Of a stretch of DNA of 13,851 nucleotides, positions 6,676 to 12,651 are shown piece by piece. Numbering within the stretch: position 1 is the first letter of the stretch; each line of letters starts with the position of its first letter. This DNA is from Methanoregula sp. Its GTDB lineage: Archaea > Halobacteriota > Methanomicrobia > Methanomicrobiales > Methanospirillaceae. The notes under the pieces were generated by a model. It saw only the letters and a list, made by a program, of their open reading frames with translations. It did no database searches and was not told the origin of the DNA. Position numbers and translations under genes: made by a program. The DNA lies in NCBI GenBank assembly GCA_003157895.1, contig PMKW01000160.1:1-13851 (forward strand), written 5' to 3'.

Positions 6676-8049
6676 TCAACCACGTCCGACGCTGATAAGG
6701 CCATCGATGGCATTTGTAATGGCCAGTCGCTGATCTTCTTTTTCCACTGGATGAATATATAATCCGGCTTCTTTTTTATTGGTGCAGAGAAGGGCATTGA
6801 TCCGGCACCGGATCGAATCCCCCGATAAGAGACAGTCATCCGGCCCGATCCTGCCGAACCGGTTGTTAATGGTGGTGCGCAGGGGATCGGGGGAGTTGAT
6901 GACATGGTACAGTCCCCGGTTCACGATCACAATAAGGATGCCTTTTTTTTCTGTTTCGGAATCGTCTTCTGCCCGGAACGTCCCGTATTTCTCATCGCCG
7001 GACGCGTTGAGGAACCCGCGGTAGAACGGGTCGTGCCGCTCCTTGAGCTGATGCAAAAAAAGCCCGGTCTTCATGGGCAGGTACCGGGAATATTTCGCAT
7101 TGACCGGTGACCGCAGGTGCTCAAATACCGGCTGCAATAAGAGTTCTTCCAGGGGTTTCTGCACGCGAAAAAACGCATCCTCCCGTACACTCCCGGCAAA
7201 GTGGAGGGGAACGGGGTGGAAATACAGGATTTTTTTAAGGACTGGCACGGCAAGGGATCCGTCCGTCAGAGGGGTAAGCGTAACGGCAGCAGCAGGGAGC
7301 GCAGGACCTGAAGGTTTTTTTCCGGCCGGGAAACGAGCGGGGCTGATGCCCGGGCAATTGCCGCGCGCAAGCATTGCCCACTCCTCCGGGGAGTGGGTCT
7401 TGTCGAGGTGTTTTTTCCAGAGCGGGTCGCGGATCGTGGCAATGGATACCAGCCGGAACGCCGGGCCGACCGGGATGAATTTTGCACCGCAGGAACTGCA
7501 TTCGATAAAAAAATCCGTATGCGGGATCCCAAAGAGCTGTTTTCCCACAACCCGTTCCAGGATACCGGTCCGGCATACGGGACACAGGTCCAGCCATGAC
7601 AGGGACGATCCGGCACCATCACCGGAACTCCCGAGCCTGACCGACGGGGCCATGGTCGATGCGATATGCCATGTCCACGGTGCAACGAGCCGTATACCCC
7701 GGCGCTCGTGATGGATATATCGGTCCGCAATCAATGCTGGTTCCGCGATCCCGGCGCTGCACAGTACCTCAGCAATGACCGGTGCTGCTGCCTTTCCAGA
7801 GATTTGTAGGCGCTGTTCAAGACACCGGTCAAGCCCGTCTTTCTGGTCTCCTTCCGGCCCCTGGTGGGTGGAGAGTGCTAGTGCCCGGGTTGGCTCAGCA
7901 TTGAGACATTCCATGGTGACCCCGACCAGTTCACCTGTAACCTTGACACCGCCCCGGAGAAAAGGGAGCTGCGAGACGCGTCTGCTGACCGTATCGCAGG
8001 CATGTGCAAACAGTTCCGGGGGAAGGGGAAGGTACTGGGTGGCGGACAT
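6676..8049 (-). CDS. Conserved-looking protein of unknown function with a zinc knuckle
   Basis: A 457-residue soluble protein that I do not recognise. A likely zinc site is formed by Cys156/Cys159 (LCPVC) and Cys184/Cys187 (ECSSC), 24 residues apart. Other well-formed segments are VAPWTWHIASTMAPSVRLG before the Cys pairs, and a C-terminal part with KKGILIVIVNRGLYHVIN followed by NRFGRIGPDDCLLSG. No signal peptide or membrane helix is evident. The start at 8049 (MSATQYLPLPPEL) is chosen because a TATA-like TATTTAT lies at about 8091-8085, which would put initiation near 8060. An earlier ATG at 8106 is upstream of that box. The leader is very short, with only a weak GAGAG as ribosome binding site. 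It precedes the zinc-ribbon gene on the same strand by 101 nt. Function unknown. Confidence 0.8.
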   Translation of the reverse strand: MSATQYLPLPPELFAHACDTVSRRVSQLPFLRGGVKVTGELVGVTMECLNAEPTRALALSTHQGPEGDQKDGLDRCLEQRLQISGKAAAPVIAEVLCSAGIAEPALIADRYIHHERRGIRLVAPWTWHIASTMAPSVRLGSSGDGAGSSLSWLDLCPVCRTGILERVVGKQLFGIPHTDFFIECSSCGAKFIPVGPAFRLVSIATIRDPLWKKHLDKTHSPEEWAMLARGNCPGISPARFPAGKKPSGPALPAAAVTLTPLTDGSLAVPVLKKILYFHPVPLHFAGSVREDAFFRVQKPLEELLLQPVFEHLRSPVNAKYSRYLPMKTGLFLHQLKERHDPFYRGFLNASGDEKYGTFRAEDDSETEKKGILIVIVNRGLYHVINSPDPLRTTINNRFGRIGPDDCLLSGDSIRCRINALLCTNKKEAGLYIHPVEKEDQRLAITNAIDGLISVGRG

Positions 8050-8079
8050 GGTTATGCTCTCAACCGGTTGGCAGAGAAA

Positions 8080-8094
8080 GGGGATAAATATGGA
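8080..8094 (-). promoter_or_regulatory. Candidate promoter of the 6676-8049 gene
   Basis: On the minus strand CCATATTTATCCCC contains a TATTTAT core about 35-42 bp before the ATG at 8049. It closely resembles the histone TATA box TATTTATA. Initiation about 25 bp downstream gives a leader of around 10 nt. Confidence 0.45.
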
Positions 8095-8130
8095 GGAGGG
8101 GCGCAAATCCCGGTTTCTCCTGACTTCTTC

Positions 8131-8232
8131 TTATCGTACACGGAACAGAAATAGTATCAGGCAGCCGGCGAGGATAAGCACGAGCACAGCGGCGGGATGC
8201 GAACGGTTACCGGGACTGGCAGGAGCGGGCAT
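8131..8232 (-). CDS. Possible 33-residue single-pass membrane peptide
   Basis: A short frame starts at the ATG at 8232 with a Pro/Ala/Ser-rich segment (MPAPASPGNRSHP). It continues with one strongly hydrophobic stretch of about 17 residues (AAVLVLILAGCLILFLF) and ends RVR before TAA. This is the layout of a membrane anchor with a basic cytoplasmic end, as in tails of archaeal surface proteins. The frame is open further upstream into the 3' end of the membrane protein gene, so it could instead be a detached C-terminal anchor. No clear Shine-Dalgarno precedes the ATG. It could be chance; confidence is low. Confidence 0.25.
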   Translation of the reverse strand: MPAPASPGNRSHPAAVLVLILAGCLILFLFRVR

Positions 8233-8257
8233 TGCCAGGAGACATCCCAGGTTTCCT

Positions 8258-8794
8258 TCATTCGGCGTCCCGGGTATCGGGATTCCCGTTACTGTACAAT
8301 ACCAGGTAGATGACGCTGTCCCATGCGTTCCGGATGCCGATGAACAGCAGCAGCAAAGCCACAGCCCCGACCCCGAACAGCGCCCCCGTCATATGGGATG
8401 ATGCCAGAAATGCCGACAGGGCGAGGATGGCATATGCTCCCAGTGGCAGAAGGACATAATATATCCAGTCCCAGAAATTTGTCGCATATGCGGTTTGTAC
8501 TCGCATTCTCCCTGCAACGACGATCATATATACAACACCGATCACGCCTATGAAACCCAGGATCCATGCAACGGAAATGGCCTCCTGCCAGGGTGCAGAG
8601 AGAAGTGCTGACAACAGCAGTACGGCCGCAAAGTGCACAATTGTCGGCGTTGCGAATGCGGCATGGGCCTCTTCTGCACGTGGCGGGGCTTTCTGGGTAA
8701 TGAGAGTCATGACCACGAACTGCAACCCGGTCAGTGCACCCGCTGACGAACCTAAGATGACATAAAAGCTGTTCCACGCTGCAAGATCTATCAT
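8258..8794 (-). CDS. Multi-pass membrane protein of unknown function
   Basis: A 178-residue integral membrane protein with about five hydrophobic helices: 11-33, 50-68, 73-95, 110-132 and 136-155. The N-terminal stretch WNSFYVILGSSAGALTGLQF and the loop AFATPTIVHFAAVLLLSALL have the look of a small widespread family of uncharacterised membrane proteins seen in bacteria, which I recall by pattern only. No catalytic motif is visible. The start at 8794 has only GGGAT upstream and no TATA box. Since the cupin gene ends 39 nt upstream on the same strand, the two may be co-transcribed. The role is unknown. Confidence 0.85.
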   Translation of the reverse strand: MIDLAAWNSFYVILGSSAGALTGLQFVVMTLITQKAPPRAEEAHAAFATPTIVHFAAVLLLSALLSAPWQEAISVAWILGFIGVIGVVYMIVVAGRMRVQTAYATNFWDWIYYVLLPLGAYAILALSAFLASSHMTGALFGVGAVALLLLFIGIRNAWDSVIYLVLYSNGNPDTRDAE

Positions 8795-8833
8795 AGGGTA
8801 TCCCGTTTTAGCACTACGAGTGTTCTTTTGATG

Positions 8834-9265
8834 TTACAGCAGGTCCCGGTACTCTTCATCTGTTACAGCCCCGAACCATGTGGCGTCGCCCTTCCCGGAA
8901 TTCGGCATTATCGCAATATGGGAGAAATAGCTGTCCGGTGCGGCACCATGCCAGTGTTTCACGTGGGGAAGAATCTTTATTATGTCCCCTTCCCGGATCA
9001 CCTGTGCCTTCCTATCCGCTTCCTGATAATATCCTTTCCCGCCGGTAACGAGCAGGATCTGTCCGCCGGGATGAGTATGCCAGCCGTTCCTTGCTCCGGG
9101 TTCAAACGTTACATTCCCTATAGGGCAATGGAACGTGCTGTCATCGGTAACCAGCATCTGAAGCCATACATTCCCGATGAAATGGTTGTTCGCAATTCCG
9201 TCCCCGGCAATCTTCTCTCCTTTCGGGAAGATTACCCGTTCAGACATGATCTTTGATTTTTTCAT
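8834..9265 (-). CDS. Single-domain cupin protein
   Basis: A 143-residue cupin, a small beta-barrel metalloprotein. The first cupin motif is NGWHTHPGGQILLVTGGKGYY (from residue 60), with His63, His65 and Gln69 as expected metal ligands. The second is PHVKHWHGAAPD, with His104/His106 supplying the last ligand. Proteins of this type (COG1917) are often encoded beside flavodoxins, aldo/keto reductases and carboxymuconolactone decarboxylase-like proteins. The catalysed reaction is not predictable. The start at 9265 is supported by AAGGAAGGTG just upstream; Met7 at 9247 has no such site. It is the last recognisable gene of the redox cluster. Confidence 0.92.
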   Translation of the reverse strand: MKKSKIMSERVIFPKGEKIAGDGIANNHFIGNVWLQMLVTDDSTFHCPIGNVTFEPGARNGWHTHPGGQILLVTGGKGYYQEADRKAQVIREGDIIKILPHVKHWHGAAPDSYFSHIAIMPNSGKGDATWFGAVTDEEYRDLL

Positions 9266-9306
9266 ATGACACCTTCCTTAACTATCCCTTGACGAGACTT
9301 CCCCGG

Positions 9307-9489
9307 TCATTTGTATGAGTTCCGGTAAATCGCAATACAGTCATCAATACTGATCTCGATCCTGTCGCATTGGAACAGTCCGCCCATAGTGTCCTTCACG
9401 TTTTTCGCCAATGTTTCGAACTTTTCCGGCTTGATGCCGTAATCAGACATCTTCAGGGTATCGACCCCGCAGTTTTTCTGCAGTTTCAC
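9307..9489 (-). pseudogene. C-terminal remnant of an iron-containing alcohol dehydrogenase
   Basis: The 60 residues read like the extreme C-terminus of group III (Fe-dependent) alcohol dehydrogenases: KMSDYGIKPEKFETLAKN, then a GG, and a final ISIDDCIAIYRNSYK helix. Complete enzymes have about 380-400 residues, so the NAD- and metal-binding domains are gone. The frame is open only to a TAA at 9516-9514, inside the 3' end of the DUF362 gene, and there is no AT-rich or SD signal before the GTG at 9489. The residues just upstream do not look like the family. I read it as a 5'-truncated, non-functional relic whose natural stop codon is preserved. Confidence 0.8.
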
Positions 9490-9506
9490 AAGGATATTGT
9501 TATCAG

Positions 9507-10463
9507 TTATATATTATCCTCCGAGTGGATGAGGTTATAGTCCGTATTCCCCATGCCAAGAATCTTCATATATTCAATTTGATGACGACCACTGCGAGAT
9601 TCAATGCGTTCAATGATATCGCGATTTTGTTCCGCTGGAAGTTTATACACAAGATCAAGGGATGCCTTGTCAATAGCTACAATATCCGTTGAGCCAAGGA
9701 TACCAATATCTTCACATTTCGGCGGAGCACCATTTCCATCACAGTCACAATCAATGGATATATTTTTCAATACATTGATATAAGTGACATGACCTTTGAA
9801 ATGACCAATGGTCGCTTTTCCCGATTCAGCCATTCTCTCAAGGAAAGCAGGACCGATGTAATCCATAAAGTTAACGTCAGGTTGACTAAAGTCAAAACCA
9901 TGAACCTGTTTTTTTCCAACGCGACCGGAAGCTATACCGATACCGATGTTTTTCAGTGAACCGCCGAAACCGCCCATTGCATGGCCCTTGAAGTGGGTAT
10001 ATACCAATAGCGAGTCATAGCGGAGCAGATGACTGCCGACAGCAACTTCCATGAGATGATCACCGGGAACACAACCCTGGCCTTTGGCAAGAAATTCTTT
10101 CATTCCCGGCACCGGCAGCGAGACATCGCCTTCTTCGTCAATAATATCGACTGGACAGAAATCAAAGCCGTTCGTTTTAATTACTTCACGATGACTGGCT
10201 GTTTCATGACGCGGACCCGGATATAATACATTACATTCAACAATAGTACTGTCCGGAATTTCAGCCTGTAAGCCTTTAATAAGCGCGATCGGCAGAAGGT
10301 TTGGACCATGCGGTTCGCCGGTATGCAACTTTATACCAACTCTTCCTGTCATTCCTCGATTTATCTGAGAATAAATTTTTAATAAACCTTTAACACTAAT
10401 GTCCTTCGTAAAGAAAACATTAGATTTACTGCCATCTTGCAACGCGTCTGAAATTTTATCCAT
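9507..10463 (-). CDS. DUF362 family protein
   Basis: A 318-residue protein of the DUF362 family, whose biochemical role is not settled; relatives often carry Fe-S clusters. Family blocks are visible: GIKLHTGEPHGPN near the N-terminus, YTHFKGHAMGGFGGSLKNIG in the middle, and CDCDGNGAPPKCEDIGIL followed by STDIVAIDKASLDLVY. The Cys of the CDC...C block could bind metal. There is no appended ferredoxin domain. The start at 10463 is preferred over an in-frame GTG at 10472, because that GTG is itself part of the GAGAGGTG ribosome binding site, 6 nt from the ATG. Its base composition is visibly AT-richer than the his and suc genes. It lies between the stubs of an aldo/keto reductase and an alcohol dehydrogenase on the same strand. 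Confidence 0.9.
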   Translation of the reverse strand: MDKISDALQDGSKSNVFFTKDISVKGLLKIYSQINRGMTGRVGIKLHTGEPHGPNLLPIALIKGLQAEIPDSTIVECNVLYPGPRHETASHREVIKTNGFDFCPVDIIDEEGDVSLPVPGMKEFLAKGQGCVPGDHLMEVAVGSHLLRYDSLLVYTHFKGHAMGGFGGSLKNIGIGIASGRVGKKQVHGFDFSQPDVNFMDYIGPAFLERMAESGKATIGHFKGHVTYINVLKNISIDCDCDGNGAPPKCEDIGILGSTDIVAIDKASLDLVYKLPAEQNRDIIERIESRSGRHQIEYMKILGMGNTDYNLIHSEDNI

Positions 10464-10577
10464 CAACTTCACCTCTCTTGTACTGCCATTTCTTGTCCTA
10501 GCAGATAGCGCTAGAACATTTTTCTTTTATGTTATCCTCCAGCAACTTCTACCCATAAAGATCGCTTCCCTCGTGCT

Positions 10578-10643
10578 TCACGTACCCATATGGCTGTTTC
10601 CGGAAACTTCCAGTCCTCTCCTTCCCAATTTTCGTGTTTGCAT
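10578..10643 (-). pseudogene. N-terminal remnant of an aldo/keto reductase
   Basis: Only 21 codons remain, but they are diagnostic: MQTRKLGRRGLEVS matches the N-terminus of many aldo/keto reductases (M-x-T/Y-R-x-L-G-x-x-G-L-E-V-S). It is preceded by an intact Shine-Dalgarno sequence TGAGGAG 7-8 nt before the ATG, and it sits 30 nt after the flavodoxin stop, as an operon partner would. After Ser14 the family pattern is lost and a TGA follows at residue 22; no other frame downstream restores it. Complete enzymes have 270-330 residues. It is a 3'-truncated relic, and the DUF362 gene starts 115 nt further on. Confidence 0.7.
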
Positions 10644-10673
10644 AGATAATACTCCTCAGGAAACTGTCACTGT

Positions 10674-11225
10674 TCACGTTTTCATCCCAATTTCCCGCAG
10701 CCACCCTGACACCATATCCCAGGAATTTTTTATATCGCCGCCCCGGATTGCAAGACCTTCAAGGACTGTGGATTGCGAACACATTTTCCTGATGTCAGAA
10801 ACACTCCTCCCAAGACCGCTGCCCTCGTGTGTACAGAACGATGCAATGGTCTTTCCGGCAAGATCATATTCCTCCAGGAATGTGAAAACGGGCATTGGCA
10901 TCGTGCCCCACCAGTTGGGGTGGCCGAGGAAAATCACGTCATAGGACGATATGGTTTCCAGATGGCTGGTTAGTTTCGGCCGGGCATTGGTGCGGAGTTC
11001 CTGTTGTGCTACCTCGGTGGTTTCCTTATAATCCTTGGGATATGCATTCACCGATTCAATGTGAAACAGATCGCCGTTGGTCATTTTCTGGATCATCTTT
11101 GCTACAACTTCTGTGTTTCCAACCGGCAAGTCCACGATTTTTCCGTTGACATAGTTATTACCCTTTCGCGAAAAATATGCGATCAGACATTTTGGATTAA
11201 TTACCTTCATTTTCTCACAATTCAT
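10674..11225 (-). CDS. Flavodoxin-like FMN protein
   Basis: A 183-residue flavodoxin-fold protein that should bind FMN and carry electrons or act as an NAD(P)H:quinone-type reductase. The phosphate-binding loop is AYFSRKGNNYV (16-26). The ring-binding region is LGHPNWWGTMPMPVFTFLEE (100-119), and the last binding loop is FCTHEGSGLGRS (130-141). These are the marks of the Flavodoxin_4-like group. GAGGGG lies 8 nt before the ATG at 11225; Met6 at 11210 is an alternative with a weaker site. It is divergent from the HxlR regulator, with 114 nt between the start codons, and is the likely main regulated target. The aldo/keto reductase relic follows it. Confidence 0.93.
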   Translation of the reverse strand: MNCEKMKVINPKCLIAYFSRKGNNYVNGKIVDLPVGNTEVVAKMIQKMTNGDLFHIESVNAYPKDYKETTEVAQQELRTNARPKLTSHLETISSYDVIFLGHPNWWGTMPMPVFTFLEEYDLAGKTIASFCTHEGSGLGRSVSDIRKMCSQSTVLEGLAIRGGDIKNSWDMVSGWLREIGMKT

Positions 11226-11339
11226 GAACGCATCCCCTCAACAAGCTCAATCCTATATCGATTACAGTATGCGTAATGTACATATGACATAAATAGCGCA
11301 TACATACAAACATGATACATACTGACAGGTTTGATACTG
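11226..11339. promoter_or_regulatory. Divergent flavodoxin / HxlR promoter with candidate operator
   Basis: The 114-nt spacer holds an AT-rich ATAAATA core (11290-11296) that can serve as TATA box in both directions. That would put starts near 11318 (regulator) and 11265 (flavodoxin). Around it are the inverted repeat GTATGCG (11267-11273) / CGCATAC (11297-11303) and an 8-bp palindrome ATGTACAT (11276-11283). HxlR proteins are dimers that bind such symmetric sites next to their own genes, so a repressor bound here would cover both TATA elements. The repeats are seen; the binding is inferred. Confidence 0.55.
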
Positions 11340-11693
11340 ATGACCACCATGCCGAAAAAATACAAATACAGCTGGCCGATCGAAGCAACCATTGACGTGA
11401 TCGGAGGCAAATGGAAACCGCTTGTCATATATCAGCTCAAGGACGGGACATTGCGTTTTAACCAGATTGCGGCAAAGGTAACGCCCAAGATCACCCAGAG
11501 GATGCTGACAAAAGAGCTTCGCGAACTTGAGAGAGATGGTCTCATCAGCCGGAAGGTCTACCCGCAGATCCCGCCGAAAGTGGAGTATTCAATTACGGAA
11601 CGGGGCAAGTCCCTCATGCCAATACTCGACCAGCTCTGTGACTGGGGATCCGAACACATGAGTGACGATATCGAGTTCAAGTGTGAAGAATAA
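11340..11693 (+). CDS. HxlR-family winged-helix transcriptional regulator
   Basis: A 117-residue single-domain regulator of the HxlR/DUF24 family, dimeric DNA-binding proteins that often control oxidoreductases in response to aldehydes, quinones or oxidants. Family features: [20 protein letters not shown] at the N-terminus, the recognition-helix region [19 protein letters not shown], and the wing [15 protein letters not shown]. The start at 11340 has AGGT (11327-11330) 9 nt upstream; a TTG at 11331 and ATG at 11349 are alternatives. The Cys that precedes the PVE/PIE motif in redox-sensing members is Trp here. Its two remaining Cys are near the C-terminus (LCDW and FKCEE). It is divergent from the flavodoxin gene, which it probably regulates along with itself. 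Confidence 0.93.
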   Translation: MTTMPKKYKYSWPIEATIDVIGGKWKPLVIYQLKDGTLRFNQIAAKVTPKITQRMLTKELRELERDGLISRKVYPQIPPKVEYSITERGKSLMPILDQLCDWGSEHMSDDIEFKCEE

Positions 11694-11756
11694 GGGTATT
11701 TTTCAACAGGAAACCAGAAAACTGTTTTTCGCGCTTTCCGGTGTTAAAAATTTTGT

Positions 11757-11773
11757 AAAAAAAGGATATCCTT
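11757..11773 (-). terminator. Terminator of the kor-sucC-sucD operon
   Basis: AAGGATATCCTT (11762-11773) is a perfect 12-bp palindrome starting at the last base of the sucD stop codon. On the minus strand it runs into seven T residues (11763-11757), followed shortly by a second T-run. The gap to the convergent HxlR gene has T-runs in both directions, so both transcripts can end there. Confidence 0.6.
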
Positions 11774-12651
11774 CAGCACCTGCACCGGAAGAGTTCCCGC
11801 ACCATCTCCGGGATCTCCGATACCCGGGACGCCACCGGCACACCGTGCTTTTTCAGCCGGGCGATCTTTGAACGGGCATCCCCTTCGCCACCTTCAATGA
11901 TGGCACCCGCATGGCCCATCCGCTTGTCCGGAGGGGCCGAGACGCCGGCAATATAGGAAACGATCGGGAGATCGGTGGACGTTGCCCCTTCCTCTTCCAG
12001 GTTCCCGCCGACTTCCCCAATCAGGACCACTGCTTTGGTCTGGGGGTCATTCCCGAACTGTTCCAGAACATCAACAAAGGTCTGGCCGATGACCGGGTCG
12101 CCGCCGATCCCGACCACAGTGCTCTGGCCGATGCCGGCCCGGGTAAGCTCGTCCACGACCTCATAGGTGAGCGTACCCGAACGGGAGATGACACCCACGT
12201 TCCCGCGGGAGAAGAGGCCGGCCGGCATGATCCCCATTTTTACCTCGCCGGGCGAGAGGAGCCCGGGGCAGTTGGGGCCGATCACGCTCGCGCCCTCCAT
12301 CCGGGCATAGGCGATCGCCTTCATCGTGTCCTGCACCGGGATATGCTCGGTGATGCAGACAATGTTGGTGATACCGGCGTTTGCCTCCTCCATGATCGCA
12401 TCGGCAGCTGCCCCGGCGGGGACAAAGATAACTGCTGCGCCGATGTCATGGTGCTTCATGGCGTCTTTTACGGTATTGTACACCGGGATACCGTGCACCT
12501 GCTGGCCACCCTTGCCCGGCGTGACGCCGGCCACGACCCCGGTTCCTCCCACCTGCTGTGCATAGGCATTCATCAGGCCGATATGGAACTCGCCCTGCTT
12601 GCCGGTTGCCCCCTGCACGAGGATTCCGGTATTCCTGTCGCCGTAGATCAT
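11773..12651 (-). CDS. sucD: Succinyl-CoA synthetase (ADP-forming) subunit alpha
   Basis: The alpha subunit binds CoA and carries the phosphorylated histidine in the reversible reaction succinate + CoA + ATP = succinyl-CoA + ADP + Pi. The N-terminal CoA-binding Rossmann domain begins with [13 protein letters not shown] (11-23) and includes VTPGKGG (43-49). The catalytic loop is [17 protein letters not shown], with phospho-His247. PNCPG (126-130) and SRSGTLTYE (156-164) are standard family blocks. The length of 292 residues is normal. The start overlaps the sucC stop as ATGA, with GGGGTGA upstream, giving coupled 1:1 synthesis with the beta subunit. It is the last gene of the operon. Confidence 0.98.
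   Translation of the reverse strand: MIYGDRNTGILVQGATGKQGEFHIGLMNAYAQQVGGTGVVAGVTPGKGGQQVHGIPVYNTVKDAMKHHDIGAAVIFVPAGAAADAIMEEANAGITNIVCITEHIPVQDTMKAIAYARMEGASVIGPNCPGLLSPGEVKMGIMPAGLFSRGNVGVISRSGTLTYEVVDELTRAGIGQSTVVGIGGDPVIGQTFVDVLEQFGNDPQTKAVVLIGEVGGNLEEEGATSTDLPIVSYIAGVSAPPDKRMGHAGAIIEGGEGDARSKIARLKKHGVPVASRVSEIPEMVRELFRCRC

Noticed and set aside
6597..6905. A minus-strand frame overlapping the 3' end of the 6676-8049 gene, with a protein-like tail (DVVENIPAWTDCQIREFF).
   Set aside because: It could mean a 3' frameshift, but most of it is an out-of-frame shadow of the gene, and the in-frame end ISVGRG plus a stop looks natural. No homology is available to decide.
10532..10666. A 44-codon open stretch in an alternate frame over the aldo/keto reductase stub.
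   Set aside because: No start codon with a ribosome binding site, and the length is within chance. The ATG frame with SD and a recognisable family N-terminus explains the DNA better.
11222..11428. A 68-codon minus-strand frame across the flavodoxin/HxlR promoter.
   Set aside because: It is mostly antisense to HxlR, covers the divergent promoter, and ends in the flavodoxin ribosome binding region. No domain is recognisable.
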